DNA of 64,000 nt from Actinomycetospora termitidis (lineage in GTDB: Bacteria; Actinomycetota; Actinomycetes; Mycobacteriales; Pseudonocardiaceae), in assembly GCF_030286555.1 (NCBI RefSeq), contig NZ_JASVWF010000006.1:248001-312000 (forward strand). The letters are read 5' to 3'. The position numbers and the translations under genes were made by a program. Under the pieces are notes generated by a model. The model saw only the letters and a list, made by a program, of their open reading frames with translations, had not been told where the DNA came from and searched no databases. Shown piece by piece: positions 8,991 through 17,072 of the stretch. How positions within the stretch are numbered: the stretch's first letter is position 1; every line of letters starts with the position of its first letter.

Positions 8991-9668
8991 ATGGCGGAGG
9001 TCGCGACGGAGCCCGCGCGGCGGGTCACGAGCGTGGCGCGCGTGGTCGACGAGATCCGGACGATGCTGCGCACGCGCGAGCTGGTGCCCGGCCAGCAGGT
9101 CCGCCAGGAGTCGCTCGCCGCCCGCCTCGGCGTGAGCCGCATCCCCGTCCGCGAGGCGCTGAAGTCCCTCGAGGCCGAGGGCGTGATGCGCCACGAGCCG
9201 CACGTCGGCTACACCGTGGCGCGGCTGTCCGCGGACGAGCTCGCGCAGGTCTACCTGATGCGCCGGGCGCTGGAGACCGAGGTGCTGCGGGCCCTGCCTC
9301 GGCTGTCATCGGCGCAGCTCAGCGAGCTCGTCGGCCTGAACGAGGCGATCGTCGCGGACGTCGAGGCCACCGACGTCGCGGCCATCGTCGCCGGGAACCG
9401 CGCGTTCCACTTCGCGATGTTCGGCTACTCCGGGCTGGACCTCGTCGTCGGCGAGATCGACCGCCTCTGGACCCGCAGCGAGCCCTACCGGACGGTGCAC
9501 CTCTACGACGCGCAGGGACGGAAACGGGTGGTCCGCGAGCACCGCCGGATGATCACTGCATTGCGCCGGGGCGACAACGAGGCGGTCGTCGAGCTGATGA
9601 ACGCCCACCGCGACGTCACCGTGAGCGACCTGCACGCCGCCCTGGGGTTGCCGACCCTCCCGCGCTGA
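8991..9668 (+). CDS. GntR family transcriptional regulator (FCD type)
   Basis: 225 aa. N-terminal winged helix with RQESLAARLGVSRIPVREALKSLEAEG (about 38-64). All-helical FCD effector domain with an Arg-rich YLMRRALE start, NRAFHFAMFGYSG and the late VVREHRRMITALRRGD. In FadR/FCD regulators these His/Asp positions bind a metal and a carboxylate ligand. It lies between the divergent acyl-CoA operon and the transporter/selenoprotein operon. A repeated GCATCCAATCC box occurs on both sides, so it probably represses both in response to a small acid (inference). Confidence 0.92.
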   Translation: MAEVATEPARRVTSVARVVDEIRTMLRTRELVPGQQVRQESLAARLGVSRIPVREALKSLEAEGVMRHEPHVGYTVARLSADELAQVYLMRRALETEVLRALPRLSSAQLSELVGLNEAIVADVEATDVAAIVAGNRAFHFAMFGYSGLDLVVGEIDRLWTRSEPYRTVHLYDAQGRKRVVREHRRMITALRRGDNEAVVELMNAHRDVTVSDLHAALGLPTLPR

Positions 9669-9678
9669 CCGGCATCCG

Positions 9679-9694
9679 GGATTGCATCCAATCC
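9679..9694 (+). promoter_or_regulatory. Putative GntR operator (inverted repeat)
   Basis: GGATTG-CATC-CAATCC, a perfect 6-bp inverted repeat upstream of the MFS transporter. Its right half is identical to the box at 8948-8958. The rest of the 9669-9791 gap holds a ribosome binding site (GGGAGG about 10 bases before ATG 9792) and nothing else recognised. Confidence 0.6.
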
Positions 9695-9791
9695 GCTCTG
9701 GACGTGGACGGTGTGACCCACCTAACCTCCGGCGCGGGGCGAGGTCGTCGCACCGACGCGGCGACCCGCCCTCCCCGGCGGGAGGCGGAGC

Positions 9792-11078
9792 ATGACCACG
9801 GAGCAGCCACTGGGGACGGCCGACCCCACCGCCGCCCCGCCCGAGTACACGCCCGGCGAACGGCGTCGCATCCTCGGCGCGGCCTGCCTGGGCTGGGGCA
9901 TGGAGTACTTCGACTTCATGCTCCCGACGCTGCTGGCGCCGCTGATCATGGCGCACTTCGGCGTCTCGGCCGGCGTGTTCAGCGTGGCGATCGTCGGGCA
10001 GCTGATCGGGTCCGCGGTGGGCGGGCTGGTCTTCGGCTGGCTCGGCGACCGCTACGGGCGCCGCCGCACGCTGATCTGGTCGATCCTCATCTACTCGATC
10101 GCCACCGGCCTGGTGTTCTTCGCGCCGAACTTCGCCGTCTTCGTCGTCCTGCGGATCCTCACCGGCGTCGGGACCGGCGGCGAGTGGGCCGTCGGGTTCG
10201 CCTGGCTGAACGAGGCGTGGTCGCCGAAGCGCCGCGGGCTCGGCGGCGGGCTCGTCCAGTCGTCGCTGTGGCCGGCCTACGCACTGGCGATCCTCGTCGC
10301 GCAACTCGTCCCCGACTGGCGCTACGCCTTCCTCATCGGCGTCCTCCCTGCGCTCGGGTGCGTGTGGATCCGCTACGCGTGCCGGGAGTCGCGCCAGTGG
10401 GAGGAGCTGCAGCGCCGCAAGGCGACCGGACAGCTCTCCGCCGACCTCGCCCGCACCGCCGCACGCTCACCCTGGCGCCAGCTGGTCGCCCGCGACGCCC
10501 TGCCGTTCGTCGGGCTCGGCCTGCTGGTCGCGTTCGGCGGTCAGTGGGTGCCCTACACGGCGACGACGTGGATGCCGTCGATGCTCAAGAGCGACCTCGG
10601 GTTCTCGACGAACGCCGCGAGCACCGTCCTCTACGTCGCCTCCGCGATCTCCTTCGTCGGCTTCATCCTCGCGGGCTGGCTCTCCGACCGGCTCGGACGA
10701 CGCCGGGTGTTCGTCGCCTTCGCGGGGCTGCAGACCGTGGTGTTCGCCGTGATGCTGTTCCTGGCCGTCGAGGGGAGCGGCCTGTCGAACTTCGTATGGC
10801 TCTACCTGCTGTCCAGCCTGTTCCTCGGCTACTTCGGCATCTTCGGGGTGTGGTTCGGCGAGCTGTTCCCGACCCGCATCCGCTCCCTCGGCTCGGCCGC
10901 CGCCTACAACATCGGCCGCGGTCTCTCCGGCATCGGCACCCTGATCGGTGGCATCGTCGCCACCACGTCCGGTTACGGCATCGCGGTCGGGATCGCGGTG
11001 GTCGGCGCCGCGATCGTCACGGTCGCGGCCGTCTTCCTGCGCGACCGGTCCGGTCGCGTCATCACGGCGGAGGAGTAG
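9792..11078 (+). CDS. MFS transporter (metabolite:H+ symporter type)
   Basis: 428 aa integral membrane protein with about 12 hydrophobic segments. The loop 2-3 motif GWLGDRYGRRRT and the matching loop 8-9 motif GWLSDRLGRRRV are both intact. GTGGEWAVG in segment 5 is typical of organic-acid/aromatic-acid proton symporters. It ends two bases before the GTG of the first selenoprotein gene, whose ribosome binding site lies inside the transporter's last codons. It is therefore the probable importer of the substrate handled by the downstream proteins. Substrate not identifiable from sequence. Confidence 0.92.
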   Translation: MTTEQPLGTADPTAAPPEYTPGERRRILGAACLGWGMEYFDFMLPTLLAPLIMAHFGVSAGVFSVAIVGQLIGSAVGGLVFGWLGDRYGRRRTLIWSILIYSIATGLVFFAPNFAVFVVLRILTGVGTGGEWAVGFAWLNEAWSPKRRGLGGGLVQSSLWPAYALAILVAQLVPDWRYAFLIGVLPALGCVWIRYACRESRQWEELQRRKATGQLSADLARTAARSPWRQLVARDALPFVGLGLLVAFGGQWVPYTATTWMPSMLKSDLGFSTNAASTVLYVASAISFVGFILAGWLSDRLGRRRVFVAFAGLQTVVFAVMLFLAVEGSGLSNFVWLYLLSSLFLGYFGIFGVWFGELFPTRIRSLGSAAAYNIGRGLSGIGTLIGGIVATTSGYGIAVGIAVVGAAIVTVAAVFLRDRSGRVITAEE

Positions 11079-11080
11079 GC

Positions 11081-12781
11081 GTGGAACCCACCTACGAGGC
11101 GATGTGGCCGCTCGGACCGAAGGTGGCCGACGACGTCGCCGAGCACGAGCGGCCGGACCGGCTCACCGGGGTGCGGGTCGGCTACCTGTGGGACGAGCTC
11201 TTCCGCGGGCCGGAGATGTTCGAGGTCATCTCCGACGTGGCCCGCGAGCGCCACGGCGACGTCGAGTTCGTCGGATGGGAGGAGTTCGGCAACTTCCACG
11301 CCTCCGCCGCCGAGGAACGCAAGGTCCTTGACGCCCTGCCGGAGCTGCTGCGCGCGCACCGCGTCGACCTCGTCGTCGCCGCGGTGGGTGCTTGAGGCTC
11401 CTGCATGCCTGCCGTGATGCGGGCAGCGGCCACCGCCGAGCGCGCCGGGGTCCCGGCCGTGGCGATCGGGGGAGCGGGGTTCGAGGGCATGGGGCGCGCG
11501 ATCGGGCGGTCCCTGGGCGTGCCGCACGTCCCGATCGTCAGCTACCCCGGAGTGATCCTCGCCGACGACACCCCCACGTTCCGGACGAAGATGCGCGACC
11601 AGGTCGCACCCGCCGTCGTGGACGCGCTGGTGGCGGGGTCGGCGGCCACCACCGACGCTCTTCCCGACGCCGAGCCGTCCCCGACCGACGTCGTCGTCTC
11701 GGGCGACCTCGACGCGGTCACCGAGCACTTCGAGGCGCGCGGCTGGACCGACGGCCTCCCGATCGTCCCGCCGACCCCCGAGCGCGTCGCGGCCTTCCTC
11801 GCCCGCACCCGGCGCGACCCCGACGAGGTGCTCGGCGTCCTCGCGCCCGACCAGCGGCAGGCGACGGTGCGCAGCGTCGCGGTCAACGGCGTCGTGGCGG
11901 GCTGCCGACCGGAGTACATGCCGGTGCTGCTCGCGGTCGTGGAGTGCCTCGCTGATCCGGTCTTCCGGGTCCAGGACGCGGGGTCCACGCCGGGGTGGGA
12001 GCCGCTGGTGGTGCTGTCCGGACCCGTCGTCGGGACCCTGGACTTCAACAGCGGGACCGGCGCGCTGCGGGCCGGGCGACGCGCCAACACGGCGGTCGGG
12101 CGGTTCGTGCGGCTCTACCTGCGCAACGTCGCCGGCCTGCGCATCCCGCCGGAGCACACCGACCAGGGCGCGATCGCGGGGACCTTCCACGTCGCGCTGG
12201 CCGAGAACGACGACGCCGTCGCCGGGCTGGGCTGGCCGTCGTTCCGGGAGGACCGGGGGTTCGACGCCGCCGACTCCGTCGTCACCGTCCAGAGCGTCGT
12301 CACCGTGAGCGCACCGATCTATTCCGGCGGCGAGACCGCCCGCGACCACCTCGACGCGCTGACCCGCGGCATGGCCGACGCGATCGGACCGTGGGCCTAC
12401 ACCGGGCTGGAGTTCGGAGCGTTCCACCCGCTGCTCGTCGTCGGGCCCGCCGTCGCCGCGGCGCTGGCCCGGGGCGGCGTCGACAAGGACGCGATCCGCG
12501 CGCACCTCGGCGAGCACCTGCTGGTGGCGGCGTCCGCGCTGCAGACCTGCGCGTGGAACGTCGGGTCGACCAGCTTCGACCTGGACGCGAAGGTGGCGGC
12601 CGGGGAGGTCGACGACCGGTACGCCGGCACCGACCCCGACCGCCTCGTCCCGATGCTGCAGCGGCCCGACGACCTCGGGATCGTGCTGGCCGGAAACGAG
12701 AGCCGCAATCAGTCGCGCGGCTTCGTCCAGAACCACGTCCAGGGCGTGCCCGTGAGCCGCCGGATCGAGGAGGGCCCATGA
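11081..12781 (+). CDS. UGSC family selenoprotein fused to a GW-DGLP/AGC domain (UGA at 11393 read as Sec105)
   Basis: GTG start with GGAGGAG just upstream. The frame runs 104 codons to a TGA (11393-11395), continues GGC TCC TGC (Gly-Ser-Cys) and stays open to 12781, giving 566 residues with Sec105. Residues 1-195 form the UGSC domain: VDLVVAAVGA before the Sec, then GSC and PAVMRAAATAERAGVPAVAI after it. Residues 205-566 form a second domain with GWTDGLPIVPPT (221-232) and VAGCRPEYMPVLLA (about 272-285), shared with two downstream proteins. A 7-bp hairpin follows the TGA at the spacing expected for a bacterial SECIS. UGSC is an established selenoprotein family of unknown reaction. The U-G-S-C motif places Sec and Cys three residues apart, as in redox sites. 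A nonsense mutation is the alternative but is unlikely, because the paralogue at 13633 has TGA at the same motif position. Confidence 0.88.
11406..11425 (+). promoter_or_regulatory. Putative SECIS hairpin for UGA 11393
   Basis: TGCCTGC (11406-11412), loop CGTGAT, then GCGGGCA (11419-11425) gives a 7-bp stem with one G-U pair. The loop starts 18 bases after the UGA and has G at its second position followed by U. These features agree with the known bacterial SECIS pattern bound by SelB. It lies inside the coding sequence, as bacterial SECIS elements do. Confidence 0.6.
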
Positions 12782-13629
12782 GCGAACCGGACTGGGACGT
12801 CGTCGTGGTCGGCGCCGGGATCGCCGGGCTGACCGCGGCGCGAGTCTGCGCCGAGCAGGGCCTGCGGGTCGTCGCGCACGACATGCTCGCGCCGGGCGGA
12901 CGGCTGATCAACCTCGGCGCGGTCCAGGGCTGGCCGGGCAGCGCCCCGCAGGGGCCGGAGTTCGCGGGCGCCCTGCTCGAGGAGGTCATGACGGCGGGCG
13001 TGGAGATCGCGTACGGCGAGGTCACGGGCCTGACGCCGGGTCGGCCGGTGGGCGTCGAGACGGCGGAGGGGCCGGTGAGCACGCGGGCGGTCGTCGTCGC
13101 GACCGGACGCGCGCCGGACGAGGGCGGGCTGCCGGACGCGCCGGACTGGGCCGGTCGCGGGCTCTCGGAGTGCGCCGCGTGCGACGGACCGCTGTACGCC
13201 GGGAAGAAGGTCGTCGTGCTCGGCGGCGACGAGTGGTCCGCCGCCGAGGCGCTCGAGCTGGCGGAGGTGGCGGCGCACGTGACGGTCGTGGCGCCGTCGG
13301 TCTCCTGGTCCGCGGCGGCCGAGCGGCGGGTGGCCGGCTCCCCGACGATCGAGGTCCGCCGCGGCGCGACCGCGACCAGGCTCGAGGGGCCGTCCACCCT
13401 CGCCGCAGTCCACCTCGACGACGGCAGCACCGTCGAGGCCGCGGGCGTGTTCCTCGCGGGCGCCACCCGCCCCCGCCGGGCGCTGCTCGACGCGGCCGGC
13501 GGGGAGCCGCACGTCATCGCGGCCGGCGACGTGGCCAGCTCCGACGACCCGCCCACCCTGCTCGCCGCCGCCGCGGACGGCCACCGGGCCGGGCTCGCCG
13601 TCGTGACCCTGCTGCTCTCGGAGGACTGA
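12778..13629 (+). CDS. Thioredoxin-reductase-like FAD/NAD(P) disulfide oxidoreductase
   Basis: 283 aa, ATG overlapping the stop of the selenoprotein gene (ATGA). FAD-binding VVVVGAGIAGLTAARV at the N-terminus, VVVATG near residue 110, redox-active CAAC followed by DG (132-135), then the NADPH domain with VVVLGGDEWSAAEALELAE and a final AAGDVAS. The order and the CxxC-D-G motif match thioredoxin reductase, but the protein is about 30 residues shorter, and in GGDEWSAAEA the usual GGGDSAxEEA pattern is altered. It sits between two selenoprotein genes, so it is the obvious candidate to reduce their Sec-Cys pairs (inference). Confidence 0.9.
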   Translation: MSEPDWDVVVVGAGIAGLTAARVCAEQGLRVVAHDMLAPGGRLINLGAVQGWPGSAPQGPEFAGALLEEVMTAGVEIAYGEVTGLTPGRPVGVETAEGPVSTRAVVVATGRAPDEGGLPDAPDWAGRGLSECAACDGPLYAGKKVVVLGGDEWSAAEALELAEVAAHVTVVAPSVSWSAAAERRVAGSPTIEVRRGATATRLEGPSTLAAVHLDDGSTVEAAGVFLAGATRPRRALLDAAGGEPHVIAAGDVASSDDPPTLLAAAADGHRAGLAVVTLLLSED

Positions 13630-13632
13630 CCG

Positions 13633-14160
13633 ATGCGCATCGTCGACCCCACGTACGGACTCGCGCCCGCCGACCAGGAGTCGGCCGCCGTCACCGCGAC
13701 CCCCACCGACGACCTGTGCGGCCTGTCGAACTCCAAGCCCGGCGCGACGGTGCTGCTGGAGACGGTCGGGCGCCGCCTGTTCGACGACCATGGGCTCGGC
13801 CCCATGTCCGTCGCCTCGAAGCCCAGCGCGGCCGCCGGTGCCACCCCGGAACTGCTCGACCACCTCGCCGCGCAGTACCGGTTGGCGGTCGTCGCCATCG
13901 GCGATTGAGGCTCGTGCTCGTCGTGGAGTCTCCACGACTCGCTGGAGCTGGAGCGCCGCGGCGTCCGCTCCGTCCTCGTCGTCACCCGCTCGTTCCTGCC
14001 GCTGGTCCAGGCGCAGGCGAAGGCCCGGAAGGCCGAGCCGCGCCTCGTCGTCGTGGACCATCCGATCGGCGGGCTCTCCGACGCCGAGCTCGCAGGCCGG
14101 ATCGACGCGGCGTTCGACGGGGTGCTGGAGACCTTCCGGGGCATGGAGGTGCTGCCGTGA
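13633..14160 (+). CDS. UGSC family selenoprotein, single domain (UGA at 13906 read as Sec92)
   Basis: 175 residues from ATG 13633 with TGA 13906-13908 read as Sec92. The N-terminus (MRIVDPTYGLAPADQE, then TDDLCGLSNSKPGATVLLE and the segment with GPMSVASKP) is of UGSC type. The site is LAVVAIGD-U-GSC followed by SSWSLHDSLELERRGVRSVLVV, the expected helix after the motif. The frame then stays open with normal GC-rich third positions to the TGA at 14158, which overlaps the next gene's GTG. A perfect 8-bp hairpin lies right after the UGA. Without readthrough the product would be 91 residues and lack the conserved helix. Confidence 0.88.
13920..13938 (+). promoter_or_regulatory. Putative SECIS hairpin for UGA 13906
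   Basis: GTCGTGGA (13920-13927), loop GTC, TCCACGAC (13931-13938): a perfect 8-bp stem with a GU-containing triloop beginning 20 bases after the UGA. Stem length, spacing and an early loop G fit the bacterial SECIS rules. It is stronger than the element in the first gene. Confidence 0.7.
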
Positions 14161-15167
14161 CCGAGACGCTGGACGTTCCCGCGGACGCCGACTGGGAGGA
14201 CTGGGTCGACGACCGCGGCTGGGGCGACGGCCTGCCCACCGTCGCCCCGACCGAGGACCGCGTCGACGCGATGCTGCAGGGCCTTCCCGACGGTGCCGCG
14301 GCCGGGTTGGCGGCGCTGCCCCCGAGCGGGCTCACGCCGACGCTGCGCTCGGTGGCGGCGAACGCGGTGATGGCGGGCTGCGTGCCCGGGATGCTGCCGG
14401 TGCTGCTCGCGGCGCTGGAGGCGGTGTCGACCCCGGCGTACAACCTGCACGGCACGCTCGCCACGACCCACCCGTGCGCGCCGATGGTGCTCGTCTCCGG
14501 GTCCGCGCGCGCCGGGTTCCACGGCGGCGGGAACTGCTTCGGGCCCGGGAACCGCCGCAACGCCACCCTGGGCCGGGCGCTCTCGCTCGTGCTGCTGCAC
14601 GTCGGCGGGGCGCGGCCGGGGACGCTCGACCGTTCCACCCAGGGCTCGCCCGCGAAGTACACGTTCAGCTTCGCGGAGTCCGACGAGAGCCCCTGGGCGG
14701 GTCTGCCGTCGCGGCGGGGCTTCGACGACGGCGAGCCGGTCGTCTCCGTGATGGCCGCGGAGCCGCCGCACAACGTCAACGACCACGGCAGCACCACCGG
14801 CGACGGCATCCTCACGACGATCGCCGGGACCATGGCCGAGACCGGTTCCAACAACGTCTACGTCCGCGGGCCGCACCTGCTCGTCCTCGGCCCCGAGCAC
14901 GCCGCGACGCTGCACCGCGACGGGTGGGACCCGGTCTCGATCCGCGAGCACCTGTGGAAGACCGCGCGGATCCCGGTCGAGAAGGTGTCGCCGGGGAACC
15001 GGGAGCAGTTCGTCGAGTGGGGCGTGAAACCCGACGGCGACGCGTACACGGTCAGCACCGGCCCGGAGCAGCTGCACGTCGCGGTGGCCGGGGGAGCGGG
15101 GAAGCACTCGGCGTGGATCCCGTCGTTCGGCGGGACGGAGCTGGTGTCGGTGCGGGTGCGGCGGTGA
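14157..15167 (+). CDS. GW-DGLP/AGC domain protein, paralogue of the C-terminal half of the first UGSC selenoprotein
   Basis: 336 aa, GTG overlapping the previous stop. DDRGWGDGLPTVAPTEDRV (residues 18-36) and ANAVMAGCVPGMLPVLLAALEAV (68-90) match residues 221-237 and about 268-290 of the 566-aa selenoprotein. Later segments also correspond: a GNRRNATLGRALSLVLLHVGG block, YTFSFAESDESPWAGL, and HLLVLGPEHAATLHRDGW. No Sec codon. Cys75 of the AGC motif is conserved in all three paralogues. Function unknown; it probably acts with the selenoproteins because the genes overlap and the domain is found fused to one of them. Confidence 0.85.
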   Translation: MTETLDVPADADWEDWVDDRGWGDGLPTVAPTEDRVDAMLQGLPDGAAAGLAALPPSGLTPTLRSVAANAVMAGCVPGMLPVLLAALEAVSTPAYNLHGTLATTHPCAPMVLVSGSARAGFHGGGNCFGPGNRRNATLGRALSLVLLHVGGARPGTLDRSTQGSPAKYTFSFAESDESPWAGLPSRRGFDDGEPVVSVMAAEPPHNVNDHGSTTGDGILTTIAGTMAETGSNNVYVRGPHLLVLGPEHAATLHRDGWDPVSIREHLWKTARIPVEKVSPGNREQFVEWGVKPDGDAYTVSTGPEQLHVAVAGGAGKHSAWIPSFGGTELVSVRVRR

Positions 15168-16054
15168 CCTTCTCGCCGGTGCCCATCGGGTGCACGGTCG
15201 AGGACGCGACGACGTCGTTGCTGGCCGACGGCGTGGGCGACGGCCTGCCGGTCGTCCCGCCGACGGTCGAGCGGTGGGAGCGGATGCTGGACGGGGTCGC
15301 GGACCCGGACGCCGTGCTCGCCGTCGTGCCGCCGCTGTTCGGGGAGCTCACGGCGCGGACCGTGGCGGGGTGCTGCGTGCTCGCGGGGTGCCGACCCGGG
15401 GTGGTGCCGCTGGTGCTGGCCGCGGCGCGGGCGGCGTGCGAGCCGGAGTTCAACCTGCTCGGGGTGCAGACCACGACCGGGACGGCCGCCGTCGGGATGA
15501 TCGTGCACGGGCCGGTCGTCTCGCGGCTCGGGTTGTCGTCGTCGACCGGCATGCTCGGCCCGGGCCCGCACGCGAATGGGGTGCTGGGGCGGGCACTGGC
15601 GTTGACGTTGTCAGCGGTGGGCGGCGTGACCGCAGGCGTCACCAGCATGGCCACGACGGCGCAGCCCGCGCGGTACGGGTTCTGCCTGGCCGAGTCCGGC
15701 GGGGCGTCCGCCGTGACCGTCCTGGCGATCGGCGGGACCGCGGAGGTGCTGCCGCGCGACGACCTGCCTGCCCCCGACGACGTCCTCGACCCGCTCGCCG
15801 ACGCCCTCGCCGCTCCGGGCCGCGCCGCCGGCGGGCTGGACCGCATGGCCGAGTGCGAGCAGACGCTGGTCCTCCCGCCGGAGATCGCCGGTCGGGTCCG
15901 CGACACCGACGACCTCCTCGCCCGGGCGCACGCCCGTCTCGGGGCACCGGTGGGTGCGCTGCGCGTCGTGGAGGCGGGCGGGCCCGGGGTGAAGATGCTG
16001 CACCTACCGGGATGGATGGGCGGTTCGCGCGGGGTGACGCGGACACTGGGGTAG
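15164..16054 (+). CDS. Second stand-alone GW-DGLP/AGC domain protein (short paralogue)
   Basis: 296 aa, GTG overlapping the previous stop by four bases. GDGLPVVPPTVERWERML (residues 25-42) and CCVLAGCRPGVVPLVLAAARAA (70-91) place it in the same family as its neighbour, but it is shorter and more divergent in its C-terminal half, which has ERMAECEQTLVLPPE-like and GAPVGALRVVEAGGPG segments. Last gene of the overlapping set transporter, UGSC, reductase, UGSC, DGLP, DGLP. Two different copies plus the fused one suggest a hetero-oligomer. No family function known to me. Confidence 0.8.
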   Translation: MTFSPVPIGCTVEDATTSLLADGVGDGLPVVPPTVERWERMLDGVADPDAVLAVVPPLFGELTARTVAGCCVLAGCRPGVVPLVLAAARAACEPEFNLLGVQTTTGTAAVGMIVHGPVVSRLGLSSSTGMLGPGPHANGVLGRALALTLSAVGGVTAGVTSMATTAQPARYGFCLAESGGASAVTVLAIGGTAEVLPRDDLPAPDDVLDPLADALAAPGRAAGGLDRMAECEQTLVLPPEIAGRVRDTDDLLARAHARLGAPVGALRVVEAGGPGVKMLHLPGWMGGSRGVTRTLG

Positions 16055-16079
16055 CTCCCGACGACGGAGGTGGCGGGTC

Positions 16080-16817
16080 GTGCTGTCCCCGGTCTCCGTC
16101 GTGGCCCTGGTCGGCGGGGTGGCGCTGCTCGCGGTCGGCGGGCTCGCGTGGAGCGGACTGTGGCGACGGTGGGCGCGGCCGGAGCCCGCCCGGTCGGCGC
16201 CGATCACGGTGGTGCCGGGCGTCGGCGTCTTCCTCGTGACCCTCGGCGTGCTGCCGCTGCTCGTGCACCTGCTGGGCAACGTCCTGGTGCTGCTCGGGTT
16301 CCTGGCCGCGATCGGGTCCTGGCTGGTGCTGCTCTCGGAGCCGCCGTGGTGGGGTCCGCGCTGGTGGCGGGAGCGGGGCGCCGTCCGGGAGTCGTCCGAC
16401 GTCGAGGAGGTGCTGTGGGCCCGCCGGGTGCCGCCCGAGCGCGACAGCGAGTACCTCGTGTCCATCGAGCGGGCGCCGTCGTCCCCGCGCGTGCGGCGGT
16501 CGGTGCTGCTCCTCGATCCCGCCCTCGGCCGCCCGACGCTGCACCACCAGGATGGCGCCGCCCCCGGCTCGCTGCTGCTCTTCGACGACGAGGTGGTCTT
16601 CGCGGCCGACCGTCGCGACGACGCCACCCGCCCCGGCCCGACGATCCGTGTCCTCCCGGCGGCCGGCGGCCTCGACGTGCGGCGCGAGCCAAGCCCGCGT
16701 GACGTGCGGCTGTCGTCGGTGGTGATCGTGGGTGCCGACGGGTCCCGGTGCCGCTTCGAGGTCGTGCGCCCCCGCTCGCTGATCGCCGTCCTCCGCCGGA
16801 CGTACCCCTCGGCGTAG
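16080..16817 (+). CDS. Membrane protein of unknown function
   Basis: 245 aa, GTG start with GGAGG about 12 bases upstream. Two or three hydrophobic segments lie in residues 3-27 and 48-85 (for example LVGGVALLAVGGLAW and VLVLLGFLAAIGSWLVLL). A soluble domain of about 150 residues follows, starting WWGPRWWRERGAV and containing two beta-rich stretches (RSVLLLDPALGRP, SSVVIVGADGSRCRFEVV). No recognised family. It follows the DGLP gene by 25 bp and could be transcribed with it, but nothing ties it to the pathway. Confidence 0.7.
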   Translation: MLSPVSVVALVGGVALLAVGGLAWSGLWRRWARPEPARSAPITVVPGVGVFLVTLGVLPLLVHLLGNVLVLLGFLAAIGSWLVLLSEPPWWGPRWWRERGAVRESSDVEEVLWARRVPPERDSEYLVSIERAPSSPRVRRSVLLLDPALGRPTLHHQDGAAPGSLLLFDDEVVFAADRRDDATRPGPTIRVLPAAGGLDVRREPSPRDVRLSSVVIVGADGSRCRFEVVRPRSLIAVLRRTYPSA

Positions 16818-16818
16818 T

Positions 16819-17030
16819 GCGTGCGCACACGGCCAGGGCGGTTCACCCTCCGTCGCGTGAGCGTTGCGTGGCGCACACGGCGGGCGCGGGTCGCGTCCCG
16901 CCACACGGGCGTTGCGGGACGCACACGGCGAGGGCAGTTCGCCTTCCGCCACGTGGGCGTTGCGTCGCGCACACGGTCGGCGGCGTTGGTGTTCTGCGAC
17001 GCAGGCGTTGCGGTAGGCAGTACGTGGACG
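16819..17030 (+). repeat. 48-bp tandem repeat array, block A
   Basis: Core units of the form GTTGCGTSGCGCACACGG start at 16819, 16866, 16914, 16962 and 17010, a spacing of 47, 48, 48 and 48 bp. The spacers are also related (GGGCGCGGGTCGCG/AGGGCAGTTCGCC-like). The region has no recognisable gene; open frames exist only because 48 is a multiple of three. Function unknown. Confidence 0.8.
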
Positions 17031-17072
17031 CGGGTCACCCGCCGCGATCACGGGAGACCGCGCTGCAGGATT

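Noticed and set aside
11393..11395. TGA as a nonsense mutation splitting the gene at 11081 into two fragments
   Set aside because: The UGSC motif, the hairpin at SECIS distance, normal codon use on both sides and a paralogue with TGA at the same position all favour selenocysteine.
12778..13629. Third selenoprotein (C-terminal Sec in the reductase)
   Set aside because: The gene ends normally with SED before its stop and has no Gly-Cys-UGA type tail; its redox motif is CAAC with ordinary cysteines.
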